Below are positions 1 to 8,506 of a stretch of DNA of 64,000 bases, one piece after another. The first letter of the stretch is position 1; each line of letters starts with the position of its first letter. A program made the position numbers and the translations under genes. Below the pieces are notes generated by a model. It was not told the origin of the DNA. It was given only the letters and a program-made list of their open reading frames with translations, and ran no database searches. The stretch spans positions 7,564,001-7,628,000 of the forward strand of contig NZ_CP053452.2 of NCBI RefSeq assembly GCF_013128195.2, given 5' to 3'. The DNA is from Frigoriglobus tundricola. Lineage in GTDB: Bacteria; Planctomycetota; Planctomycetia; Gemmatales; Gemmataceae.

Positions 1-402
1 AGCTCGGGCTGCTGCGGGAGCAAGCCGAGCATTCTGGACAAGATCAAGTCGAAGATCGGTTCCCGGTCGCACGGCTGCGGCTGCGCCCCGGTCGCGGACC
101 CGTGCAACACCTGCGCCACCGCCTCGTACCGGCCGAACCTGCTCGACTCGTTGAAGGGCCGGTGGGGGGCGAAGAAGTGCGGCCCGTCCTGTGACCCGTG
201 CGGCAGCGCCGTGAGCGGCTGTGCGACGCCGCTGCCGCCGGGCGCGGCGCCGGCCGCCCCGCCGAGCACCAACACCCCCCCGAAGGAAATGCCGAAGGAG
301 GCCCCGAAGACGAAGGAGAAGACCGGGGGCAACGTGAGCGGCATCCCGCAGCCGCTTCCGCCGGTGACCGGCGCCGGCCTCACCGGCACCAGTCCGTACT
401 GA
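1..402 (+). CDS. Cys-rich, Pro-rich protein (5' partial)
   Basis: The reading frame is open from the first base to a TGA at 400-402, so the gene starts upstream and only its last 133 residues are visible. The first half is cysteine-rich with paired and spaced Cys (CCG, CGC, CNTC, CGPSCDPC), which suggests metal binding or disulfides in an exported protein. The second half is low-complexity Pro/Ala/Lys (PPG, PKEMPKEAPKTKEK). An internal TTG at 151 is a weak alternative start but would cut off the Cys-rich part. I do not recognise a named family. Similar Cys/Pro-rich exported proteins are common in planctomycetes, but that comparison is by general character only. Confidence 0.6.
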   Translation, partial: SSGCCGSKPSILDKIKSKIGSRSHGCGCAPVADPCNTCATASYRPNLLDSLKGRWGAKKCGPSCDPCGSAVSGCATPLPPGAAPAAPPSTNTPPKEMPKEAPKTKEKTGGNVSGIPQPLPPVTGAGLTGTSPY

Positions 403-559
403 TCACGCGCCCATCGGTTCGCACGCTCGCTTCCCCGCGCGGTCAATCAGACCGCGCGGGGACGTGAGTTTTTTCACTTCCTTTCTCACTCCGCTCTTCC
501 ACCGGCTTGCGGCCCGATTAGGATTGGCGTAGGGACACACTGCCAACGGGGTAGCACGG

Positions 560-1132
560 ATGAACGGGGTATCTCCGGGGCCCGGTGCGGAACTCGCGAA
601 CAAGATCGCTCGGCTCGTCGAAGAAAAAGGCTGGAACCAAGAGGACTTCGCCCGAACCACGCGGCTCAACCGGCACACGGTCCACCAGATCCTACACGGG
701 GGACCCAAGCGGCGGCTGCGCAACCTCACCGTCAGCCAGTGCGCGAAAGCGCTCGGGCTGTCCGTGAGCGAGTTGCGCAACCTCCCGCTGGAGCGATTGA
801 TCCCGCGGATACACGGCAAACCCGCGGCCGACGAGGAGTCGCTCAAGCTCCTCAAGGAGCGCGCCACGCTGCCCGAACTCAGGGCGTGGCTGGAGCGCAA
901 CCACAACCGCGCCGCCGAACTCCACGCCGACGAGGTGCAGGAACTGCTCGAAATGCAAGCTTCCGGCGGCCCGCTCGAGAAGCTCGGGGTGGAGACCTGC
1001 GTCGAGCTGTTGGGCCGCCGGCGCGAGCTCATCTGCCGGGTGAAGGAGATCGCGGGCACAGAATATTTCGACTTCCTCGAACAGTTCGTCACGCTGATTC
1101 ACGAGAAGGTGAAGCCGACGCGGCGCGGGTGA
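560..1132 (+). CDS. XRE-family helix-turn-helix regulator
   Basis: A 190-residue protein. Residues ~10-75 fit a lambda-repressor/XRE helix-turn-helix: an N-terminal helix (ELANKIARLVEEKGW), a turn (NQEDFARTTRLNRHTVHQIL) and a scaffold helix (TVSQCAKALGLSVSELR). The C-terminal ~110 residues are charged and helical (LLKERATLPELRAWLERN, LLEMQASGGPLEKLG, ELICRVKEIAGTEYFDFLEQF) and probably serve oligomerisation or effector sensing. The start is the only sensible ATG; no strong ribosome binding site precedes it. It is convergent with the WD40 gene downstream and stands alone. The target is unknown. Confidence 0.8.
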   Translation: MNGVSPGPGAELANKIARLVEEKGWNQEDFARTTRLNRHTVHQILHGGPKRRLRNLTVSQCAKALGLSVSELRNLPLERLIPRIHGKPAADEESLKLLKERATLPELRAWLERNHNRAAELHADEVQELLEMQASGGPLEKLGVETCVELLGRRRELICRVKEIAGTEYFDFLEQFVTLIHEKVKPTRRG

Positions 1133-1159
1133 CGTGTTAGAGTTGTTGCCGATAACGAA

Positions 1160-1191
1160 ACCGGCACCCGGACCGGAGTCCGCGTGCCGGT
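1160..1191. terminator. Bidirectional terminator-like hairpin
   Basis: Arms ACCGGCAC (1160-1167) and GTGCCGGT (1184-1191) pair over 8 bp. After one C/C mismatch, CGGAC/GTCCG adds 5 bp around a CGGA loop. It lies between the convergent XRE gene (stop 1132) and WD40 gene (stop 1207). There is no U-tract on either strand. Confidence 0.55.
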
Positions 1192-1206
1192 GTGATGGTT
1201 CTCGGC

Positions 1207-4200
1207 TTATCTCTTACGCTCCCACACCACCACCTCGCCGACTTTGGGGGCGGGCGGCTGCGCGGCCTGTCCCGGCAGCGTCCCGCAACCGGTCACGAGG
1301 AACGCTCCGTCCTTCGACCACGCGAGTGAAGTGACGGGTAACGCTCCGCGCATCAACTGCTCGTAAACCGTGCCGTCCTTCGCGGCCAACAGCGCGACCC
1401 GATCCGCTCCTTTGCCGGAGCCGAGTGACACGGCGACCGCAACGGTGTTATCGGCGGGCGAAATTGCCAGCGCGTTCACGCGCCCGTCGGTGTCGTCGCG
1501 CCCGCGGAACTGGGGCGCGCGCCACAGCACCTTGCGGGTTGCCGCGTCCCACAGGATCACGAAGCCCTTCTCGTCACCGGATGCGATCACCGTGCCGTCT
1601 TTCGACCACGCGATCGCCGTCACCAGGTGGTCGTGACCGAGCAGGCTGTGGACCGGGGCGCCGGCTTCGGTACTCCAGATTCTGATCGGCCAGTGAGTGT
1701 CCGGTGTGACGCCCGACCAAACGGTTCGCTTGGTGCGTTTAGGGCTGATCGTTGCGAGTCGCTTGCTATCGGGCGCCCAGGCCACCCCGGCTGGCGCGGC
1801 GGTCGCCCCCTCCGGCGTCGCGCCGGTGATCAGGAAGTTTTCCGGTTTCTCGGGGTCAACCGTCCAGACCGAGTACCCGTCACTCGATGTCAGCCGCTTC
1901 CCATCCGGGGAAAATGCGAGCTGACGGGCGCGATTGTCTATAGTCGCCCGGATATAGTTGTCGAACCCGACACCGGACGCGTTGCCGAAGAGCGTCTTCT
2001 TTGCTCCGGTGGTCGCATCGAGCCGGATCAGGTCGGTCTTCCCGGCGACGAAGAGGTCCTTCCCATCGGGGTGGTACACGAGCGCGAAGGCCGGCGCGTC
2101 GAGCTTGTGCGACCACAACTTGTTTCGGGTCATGGAGTCCCAACACGTCAGGTTGCTTTCGGTCGCGGCGGCGAACGACTTGCCGTCGGGCGCGATCGCG
2201 ACACCGTTCACGAGTGCGTCGTGGTCTTCGAGCACGGCCGCGTCGGTCCACTGCCGCCCCCGAACCGGCGCGGGATGTTCCGGCGGTGCCGTCAGCTCGA
2301 AGACCTTCACCTCGCCGGCTTCCGGGGCGTCTATCGGGAGCCCTTCGACGCCGTCGATACCGGTGCCGGCGATCAGCTTCTTACCGGCGCGGTCGAACGC
2401 GAGCGCCGTGACCGGCAGTTTCGTCGGGGCGATGTGGTTCACGTCCTCGAAGCCGTCGAAGACTTTCGTCACTTGGTCCGTAGCCACGTCGATCAATCGA
2501 ACTTCTGTCTTGGACCCGACGATGCGAGGGGGCCTACCGACGTCCGCGCCGTGGCGGATCGGGAGCCGGATCCCGGCGGCGAGCCGTCTTCCGTCGGGGT
2601 GGAACGCGAGCGCCGTAATCGGAAAGTGTTCGCCGAGCTTTGTAGGCTGCATTTTTCCTTCGGTCCAGATCTCGATCCACTTCTCGTAAGCGACCGCGAG
2701 GTGCTTGCCGTCGGCGCTGAACGCCGCGACCAGTGGGCCGTCGCGGGCGCCGCCCGCGAACGCGTACACCCGCTTGCCGGTCGCCGTATCCCATGAGCCC
2801 GCGCCCAACTGCCCGTTCCCCGTGAGCAGCACGCCGACCGCCACGACCCGCTTGCCGTCCGGGGAGAACCCGATCGACTCGGGACCGGTGACTCCCTGGA
2901 GCCAGCCCGCCATTTCGGACTGTCCGTCCAACTGCACCGGCTCGAGCCCGGTCGCGGTGTCGTACACGCGGGCGTGGAGCCCGCAGTGGGCGACGTACCG
3001 CTTGCCGTCCGGCGCGAACGCGACCTTGTGCCAGGCCCACTTCGTTTTCGGTCGGGGGTAGCTCTTCACCGCCTTGCCGGTGTCCGCGTCGCACTCCCAC
3101 ACCTCGTCGCCCATGACGAACAGTTTCTTGCCATCCGCACCGAACCGGGCGGCCTCCGCGGTGACGGAGTACAGTGGCTTGCCGGTGGCGGTATCGAACA
3201 CCTCCGCCTTCCCAGTCGCGATTACAACGTACTTCGATCCGTCCGGGCTGAAGCTCACATCGGTGATGAACTTCGCGGCCGGGGCAGGTTTTTCTGGCTC
3301 CGCAGGGGCGTTCGCGAACACGCGCACGCGGCCGACGAGGGCGCCGAGTTTCGTGAGGTGGTCGAAGTTGCTGAATGCCGACACGAGGGTCTTGCCGTCG
3401 GGTGCGAACGCGAGCGATGCCAGGCCGCGGAACGGCCCGCCGCCCGTCTCGCTGGAAACCGGCTCCGGCTTTGCGGGCGGATTTGCTGTCGGCCAGACGA
3501 ACACCGCCTCGGTGTACGCCTCCTTCGACTTCTCTTCCTGCTGCTGCACGACCGCTGCGGCTGAGGTGGTTCCGTCGGGCGAGAGCGCCACCGCCACGAC
3601 CCGGCCGCCCAGCGCCAGTCGCGATTTTTCCTTGCACTTCTCCGCGTCCCAGGTGATCACGGCCCCGGCTGCATCGCCGGTAACGACCACTCCGCCGCTG
3701 GTCGCCCACGCCGCCGAAACAACGGCCCCTTTGTGCCCTTCGAGCAGTCCGCTCCCCGCGCCCGAGCCGGCCGCCCACGCCCACAGCACGTTCTTGCCGG
3801 TAGCCCTGTCGATCGGCCCTGTGACGATGACGCGCTTTCCGTCGGGCGACACTGCGAGCGGGGTCGCGTAGTCGTCAGCGGGTGCTTTGCCCGCCGCGAC
3901 TGTACTCGACGTGATCGTGGACACCTTCGGCCACTCCAGCCACGACTTCACGAGGGACCCGCGCGCGTTCCCAAAAATCACTTTGCGGCCCGTCAGGCGG
4001 AGCCCGTCACCGGGGGCGAGGATCGTGTCCGGGAAGAAGCCCACGGCGCTCGGCTCGCTCCCCTTTTCCTCCAGCACGTCGCCGGCCTTCCCGGTGGACG
4101 CATTGAGGAACCGCACCCCGTCCTTGAAAGTGGTGGCAAGCGTCAGTCCGTCACTGGAGGGCGAGACCGCGGCGAAAGCGTCCCCGTCTTGCCTTTCCCA

Positions 4201-4695
4201 CAGTTGCTTCAGCGTCTTCGCCTCGTAGGCGCGGACGTGCCCACCGGTCCCGCCGACGAAGAGCGTCTTGCCATCGGCGGAGTGGGCCACGGAGCCGCCG
4301 AGCCAGCCGGTCAGGTCGAGCACCTTCGACTCCTTCCATACGGGCGGAAGGGGCTTCGCGGGTGGTTCCGCCTTGGGAACGGGCGGCGCAACAGTGACAG
4401 GCGGCGGTCGCTCACCCCCGACCCACGCTGGCGCGGTGGCGACGGCCGCCAACAGCACGCCGACCGTGAGAACGACTGCGGCCAGTTTCGTTGACAGTGA
4501 AGACATGCTCTTCATCACACCCTCCGCGAGCGCGAGGACACTTGCATTGGCCCCGCGGCCCATGAACGTCGAAACCGCGGAAGACGCCAGTTCGGCCGAC
4601 ACGACTGCCGGCCCGGCTGGCGCGCGCGCGGGGAGCGTCACCCCGCGGCGCGCCAGCAGCCGGGCCGCGAGCGCCTGCGCCCGCGTGCGAGCCAC
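1207..4695 (-). CDS. WD40-repeat domain of a frameshifted ECF sigma/WD40 fusion
   Basis: The ORF opens with ALAARLLARRGVTLP, which is the usual continuation after region 4 of planctomycete ECF sigma fusions, so the GTG at 4695 is probably not a native start. A hydrophobic segment follows (LSTKLAAVVLTVGVLLAAVAT, ~residues 70-90), then about 1000 residues of repeated WD40-type blades with motifs such as FSPDGKRV, LAFHPDGRRLA, LAWSKDGAFLV and WDAATRKVLW. The predicted topology is a membrane anchor with a beta-propeller sensor on the far side. The sigma part lies in the other frame just upstream (4638-5255); one missing base near 4676 would join them. This could be true decay, a sequencing error or a working split; the sequence cannot decide. 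Confidence 0.8.
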   Translation of the reverse strand: MARTRAQALAARLLARRGVTLPARAPAGPAVVSAELASSAVSTFMGRGANASVLALAEGVMKSMSSLSTKLAAVVLTVGVLLAAVATAPAWVGGERPPPVTVAPPVPKAEPPAKPLPPVWKESKVLDLTGWLGGSVAHSADGKTLFVGGTGGHVRAYEAKTLKQLWERQDGDAFAAVSPSSDGLTLATTFKDGVRFLNASTGKAGDVLEEKGSEPSAVGFFPDTILAPGDGLRLTGRKVIFGNARGSLVKSWLEWPKVSTITSSTVAAGKAPADDYATPLAVSPDGKRVIVTGPIDRATGKNVLWAWAAGSGAGSGLLEGHKGAVVSAAWATSGGVVVTGDAAGAVITWDAEKCKEKSRLALGGRVVAVALSPDGTTSAAAVVQQQEEKSKEAYTEAVFVWPTANPPAKPEPVSSETGGGPFRGLASLAFAPDGKTLVSAFSNFDHLTKLGALVGRVRVFANAPAEPEKPAPAAKFITDVSFSPDGSKYVVIATGKAEVFDTATGKPLYSVTAEAARFGADGKKLFVMGDEVWECDADTGKAVKSYPRPKTKWAWHKVAFAPDGKRYVAHCGLHARVYDTATGLEPVQLDGQSEMAGWLQGVTGPESIGFSPDGKRVVAVGVLLTGNGQLGAGSWDTATGKRVYAFAGGARDGPLVAAFSADGKHLAVAYEKWIEIWTEGKMQPTKLGEHFPITALAFHPDGRRLAAGIRLPIRHGADVGRPPRIVGSKTEVRLIDVATDQVTKVFDGFEDVNHIAPTKLPVTALAFDRAGKKLIAGTGIDGVEGLPIDAPEAGEVKVFELTAPPEHPAPVRGRQWTDAAVLEDHDALVNGVAIAPDGKSFAAATESNLTCWDSMTRNKLWSHKLDAPAFALVYHPDGKDLFVAGKTDLIRLDATTGAKKTLFGNASGVGFDNYIRATIDNRARQLAFSPDGKRLTSSDGYSVWTVDPEKPENFLITGATPEGATAAPAGVAWAPDSKRLATISPKRTKRTVWSGVTPDTHWPIRIWSTEAGAPVHSLLGHDHLVTAIAWSKDGTVIASGDEKGFVILWDAATRKVLWRAPQFRGRDDTDGRVNALAISPADNTVAVAVSLGSGKGADRVALLAAKDGTVYEQLMRGALPVTSLAWSKDGAFLVTGCGTLPGQAAQPPAPKVGEVVVWERKR

Positions 4696-5255
4696 GACGC
4701 GACCGTGCCCTCCGCCCGGTTCAGCTCGGCCGCAGCTTCGGCCCGCGTCCTACCGTGCAGGTCGCACAGCACGACCGCGGCCCGGTGCGTCTCGGGCAGC
4801 GCGGCGAGTTCGGCGTCGATGATCGCCCGGAGTTCTGAGCGGTCGAGTTGCGCGGCCGGGGACTCCGTCACCCGGCCCGTCCGCTCGCTGTCCGCCGAAA
4901 CGAGGGCAACCATTTCGTGCCTCCGCCGCCGGGCGGCGGCCGTCTTCGCTTTTCGGGCCGTGCGGACCGCGACGCCGTGGAGCCAACCGGCTACCGCTCC
5001 GGGCGGGCGGATCGTGCCGGCCTTCCGGGCGAGGACGATGAACACAGCCTGGAACGCGTCCTCGGCGGCGTGCGCGTCGGACAGGACCCGGCGGCACACG
5101 CCCAGGACCATCGGCCCGTACCGGCCCACCAGCTCTCCGAATGCGGTTTCGCGGTCGGCCCCGCCGGGCGCGATCGCGGCTACCAGTTCGGCGTCGGTCG
5201 GCGGGTGGTCCGGCCCGAGTCGACAAAGCACGCGGCGGACGGCAGCGACAGACAT
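4638..5255 (-). CDS. ECF RNA polymerase sigma factor (N-terminal part of a WD40 fusion, frameshifted)
   Basis: Sigma region 2 is clear at residues ~40-85 (FGELVGRYGPMVLGVCRRVL, AEDAFQAVFIVLARKAGTI). Region 4 lies at ~155-195 (LPETHRAAVVLCDLHGRTRAEAAAELNRAEGTVASWLARGR). The last residues (RRRSRPGCWRAAG) are out of frame: adding one base near 4676 restores RGRxALAARLLARRG and runs straight into the WD40 ORF. As it stands, the product would be a free, soluble 205-residue sigma factor lacking its membrane propeller. The start is the ATG at 5255. The ECF sigma assignment is secure; the target promoters and signal are unknown. Confidence 0.85.
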   Translation of the reverse strand: MSVAAVRRVLCRLGPDHPPTDAELVAAIAPGGADRETAFGELVGRYGPMVLGVCRRVLSDAHAAEDAFQAVFIVLARKAGTIRPPGAVAGWLHGVAVRTARKAKTAAARRRRHEMVALVSADSERTGRVTESPAAQLDRSELRAIIDAELAALPETHRAAVVLCDLHGRTRAEAAAELNRAEGTVASWLARGRRRSRPGCWRAAG

Positions 5256-5574
5256 CCTGCGCCCTCAAAATTCCTGTGCGGACGAGGTCACGGGCCGTCC
5301 CGCCTCGTTCGCACTGCATTGTTTGCCCGCCGGGGGGGAAGTGATGCAGGAAATGTGCGAAGCCGTGCGGGATCGATGACAGGGGCCGCCCCGCAGATGA
5401 GAGCTTCCCACCGCCCGTGCGGGTGAGGTGCGCCTCGATAGTCGGGCCTCCGCATTGCTTCGCAATCATTGGCGCTCGCCGCACGTTTTCGCGTTCGCGT
5501 GTCATGGGCTTAGCTTTTTCGCAATTCCGGTGGTATGCTCTCATACCCACATTCTCCGCTGCCAGGGAGCGGCG
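5256..5574. other. Divergent intergenic region between sigma and kinase genes
   Basis: This stretch separates the sigma gene (minus) from the kinase gene (plus) and should hold both promoters. A small perfect inverted repeat, GGTATG-CTCT-CATACC, lies at 5532-5547, about 28 bp before the kinase start. I see no confident -35/-10 pair and no small gene. Confidence 0.35.
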
Positions 5575-8400
5575 ATGTCCGAACACACTCAGCGCTGCCC
5601 GCCCCCGGACGGGCCGTCTTCCGACACGGCGTTTTTGCCCCCGGCCCCCGATCCGCCCTCGTTGACGCGAGCGAGCGAGTACGTACCCGAACGCCCGGTC
5701 GTAACTCTTTCCGTTGAATTGCCCGGCTTCGAGATCCTCAGCGAACTCGGCCGCGGGGGGATGGGCGTCGTGTACAAGGCCCGGCAGCGGAGCCTGAACC
5801 GCCTCGTCGCGCTGAAAGTCATTCTCGGCGGCCCGCTCGCCAGTATCGAGGACAAGGCCCGGTTCCGCATCGAGGCGGAAGCGGCGGCCCGCCTCCACCA
5901 CCCGAACATCGTTCAGGTCTTCGACGTCGGCGAGTGCGCCGGCTTCTCCTACATCGCGCTCGAGCTGGTCGAGGGCGACAACCTCCGGAAATGGCAGGGC
6001 GGGCAGCCGGTCGAACCGCAACTGGCCGCGCGGCTGGTCTCCGCGGTCGCGCGGGGCGTTCAGCACGCGCACGAACAGGGCATCGTTCACCGCGACCTCA
6101 AGCCCGCGAACATCCTCCTCGCGCCGGTGCCCGACGCGAACCCGGACTCCGGCGGCGGATCCGAGTCCCGGGCCGGCGCGCTGCCGAGCGGTTCCCTGTC
6201 CCGCGCGCCCTCGGGGGCACGGGGGCCGCTCCCCGTCGCGCCGAAAGTGACCGACTTCGGGCTGGCGAAGCCGCTGGAGGGCGGCACCGACCTGACCCTC
6301 ACCGGCGTGGCGTGTGGCACGCCGAATTACATGGCGCCCGAGCAGGTGCGCGGGAAGGCGTCCGGCCTTGCCGTGGACGTGTACGGGCTCGGCGCGGTCC
6401 TGTTCGAGTTGCTCGCCGGCCGCCCGCCGTTCGTCGGGGCGGACGCGGCCGAGGTGCTGATCCGGATCCTCCGCACCCAGCCGGCGGGGGTGCGGAAGTT
6501 CGTGCGCGGGGTGCCCCGCGACCTGGAAGTCATCGTCGCCAAATGCCTGGAGAAGGACCCGGCGCGCCGCTACCCGAGCGCCCGGGACGTCGCCGACGAC
6601 CTCGAGCGGTACCTGGCCGGCAAGCCGATCGCCGCTCGCCCCGTCGGGCCCGCGGAACGGGCGTGGCGCTGGGTGAAGCGGAACCCGGTCGTCGCCGGGT
6701 TCCTGGTCGTTTCCACCTTCGGCTGCGCCCTCACGGGCGCGTTGGCACTGGCACTGGCGCGGTCCGGTTCCGATCAGCGCGGCGCGCGGGCCGCGGCGGA
6801 GTCGGCCCGCGCGGACGCCGAGGTCGCACGCGAGTTGGCCAAAGCCGAGGCCGCTCACGCCGTCGCGCAGCGAGCGGAGGCCGATTCCGCGCGGGCGCGC
6901 TCCGAGGCCCACCTGCGGATCGCCCGTGAGGTCATCCGCGCGAGCTTCGGCGAGCTGTCGGGGCACCCCCGGTTCGAGGACGAAGACTTCCGCCACGCCC
7001 GGCAGACGCTCATCGCTCAGGTGCGCCCGGTTCCGCGATGCGGTGGCCCAGCAACCCCGAACGCCCCCGAGTGGCTGGACGACATCACCGGCGTGTCGCA
7101 CTGGCTCGGCTTCCTGGAGTACCTGAACGGGAACCAGGCCGGTGCCGCGGCCGAGTACCGCACGGCCGCGGCGGCGGCGGGCCGCTGGGCGCAACTGGAG
7201 CCCCAGCGGCCGGAACCCCGCGCGCGCCAAGTGGACGCACTGGTGAACGCCGGCAACGCGCTCTTCAACAGCGGCCAGTTCGACGCGTCCGAGGCGTGCT
7301 ACCGGGACGCCGCGACGATCATGGACGCGGTTGTCGCCGAGCGGCCCGAAAGCGCCTCGTTCCGGCAGCAGGCGGTCCACGCCCGCGGCCAACTCGCGCA
7401 CGTCCTCCGCGCGACCAACCGGCCCGAGAGGGCCGAGGAGTCCGCGAGGCAGGAACTGGACCGGGCCACCGACCTGGTGCGTGTGTGCGGGGACGCGGTC
7501 GACAACCTCCGCCCCCTCGCAGCAGCAAACGCGAGCCTCGCGGGTGCGCTGGAGCTGCGCCAGAAGTGGGACGAGGCCGACCGTCATTTCGTGGAAGCGA
7601 TCGCAACTCGGGACCGCGTGCGGAAGGCGGCCGTGGGGCCGCGCTACGCCGTCGACTACGCCTCGGCCGTTCTCGCGCACGCGAACTTTCTGAACGCGCG
7701 CGGCCACCACGACCGCGCGGCCGACGCGTTTCTGGAAGCCGTTGCCGCGCTCGAAAAGGCTCAGGCGTCGGTGCCGGACGTGAACCTCCACTGCGTCGAT
7801 CTGGCGTTCGGCTGGGCGCAACACGGGGAGTTCCTGCGCGGCCGGTCGCAGTTCGCCGAGGCCGAGCGCCGGTTCACTCAGGCGCTGGAACTGGCCAACA
7901 CCGTGACCCGGCGCGCGCCGGGCTACCGGCTGGCGCGCGAAGCCGCCGTGACCGCCGGCGCGAGCCGCGCCCATGTTTACAACGCGACCGGCCGGCACCG
8001 CGAAGCCGCCGCCGAGTGGCAGCGCCTCGCGGCCGAAGACCCGGACCCGAACCGCCGCACACAGCACGAGCTGTTCGTCCTCCAGTCGCACCTGTTCGCG
8101 GCCGACTGGAAGGCCGCCGCGACCGGTGCGGACGCGCTCATGAAGGCGGACCAGCCGGCCTGGATGTGGGTGGACCTGGGCCGGGTGTGGTGCCTCGCCG
8201 CGCGCCAGATCGAGGCCGACGTGTGCCTCATGCCCGCGGACCGGACCCGCGAGTCGGAAGCGGTGGTGGCGAAAGCCGTTGTGTGCCTGGAACGCGCCAG
8301 GAAGCTGAAACACTTTGAAGCCGTCGATCGCGCCCAGTGGGTCACCGGAAACGACGACTTCGCTCCCGTCCGGGGTAAATTCGACCCCGCGAAGAAATGA
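5575..8400 (+). CDS. Membrane Ser/Thr protein kinase with TPR-like C-terminal region
   Basis: A Hanks-type kinase of 941 residues from the ATG at 5575; an upstream in-frame extension to 5428 lacks family character. Visible motifs are the Gly loop GRGGMGVV (59-66), the ATP lysine in VALK (K81), the catalytic loop HRDLKPAN (172-179), DFG (227-229) and GTPNYMAPEQ (248-257). The ~45 residues between catalytic loop and DFG include a Pro/Gly/Ser-rich insertion of about 30 residues. One transmembrane helix follows at ~366-390 (VVAGFLVVSTFGCALTGALALALA), then an Ala-rich coiled stretch (RADAEVARELAKAEAAHAVA) and TPR-like helical repeats to the end. The kinase domain is therefore likely cytoplasmic and the repeats a sensor or scaffold. 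The neighbouring sigma/WD40 gene is divergent, and a functional link is possible but unproven. Confidence 0.9.
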   Translation: MSEHTQRCPPPDGPSSDTAFLPPAPDPPSLTRASEYVPERPVVTLSVELPGFEILSELGRGGMGVVYKARQRSLNRLVALKVILGGPLASIEDKARFRIEAEAAARLHHPNIVQVFDVGECAGFSYIALELVEGDNLRKWQGGQPVEPQLAARLVSAVARGVQHAHEQGIVHRDLKPANILLAPVPDANPDSGGGSESRAGALPSGSLSRAPSGARGPLPVAPKVTDFGLAKPLEGGTDLTLTGVACGTPNYMAPEQVRGKASGLAVDVYGLGAVLFELLAGRPPFVGADAAEVLIRILRTQPAGVRKFVRGVPRDLEVIVAKCLEKDPARRYPSARDVADDLERYLAGKPIAARPVGPAERAWRWVKRNPVVAGFLVVSTFGCALTGALALALARSGSDQRGARAAAESARADAEVARELAKAEAAHAVAQRAEADSARARSEAHLRIAREVIRASFGELSGHPRFEDEDFRHARQTLIAQVRPVPRCGGPATPNAPEWLDDITGVSHWLGFLEYLNGNQAGAAAEYRTAAAAAGRWAQLEPQRPEPRARQVDALVNAGNALFNSGQFDASEACYRDAATIMDAVVAERPESASFRQQAVHARGQLAHVLRATNRPERAEESARQELDRATDLVRVCGDAVDNLRPLAAANASLAGALELRQKWDEADRHFVEAIATRDRVRKAAVGPRYAVDYASAVLAHANFLNARGHHDRAADAFLEAVAALEKAQASVPDVNLHCVDLAFGWAQHGEFLRGRSQFAEAERRFTQALELANTVTRRAPGYRLAREAAVTAGASRAHVYNATGRHREAAAEWQRLAAEDPDPNRRTQHELFVLQSHLFAADWKAAATGADALMKADQPAWMWVDLGRVWCLAARQIEADVCLMPADRTRESEAVVAKAVVCLERARKLKHFEAVDRAQWVTGNDDFAPVRGKFDPAKK

Positions 8401-8414
8401 CTGTGGAAACCGGC

Positions 8415-8447
8415 ACCCGGCCCGTTGCCGTTCGAGCGGCGCCGGGT
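8415..8447 (+). terminator. Terminator-like hairpin
   Basis: ACCCGGC (8415-8421) pairs with GCCGGGT (8441-8447), with an inner GCCG/CGGC pairing at 8427-8440. It lies 15 bp after the kinase stop and before the esterase gene. There is no clear U-tract. Confidence 0.45.
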
Positions 8448-8506
8448 TAGTCTTGATCTCGCCTACCCCGGCTCTCCTTTCTCACGCAGCACCCGGAGTA
8501 CCCTTC

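Noticed and set aside
4676-4676. Programmed ribosomal frameshift in the sigma/WD40 gene
   Set aside because: No slippery heptamer or obvious downstream pseudoknot was seen at the junction; mutation or sequence error is simpler.
4750-8313. 1187-codon minus-strand ORF antisense to the Ser/Thr kinase
   Set aside because: Its translation is Arg/Gly/Val/His-rich with no domains, and the plus strand encodes a complete kinase with all motifs. It is a GC-driven shadow.
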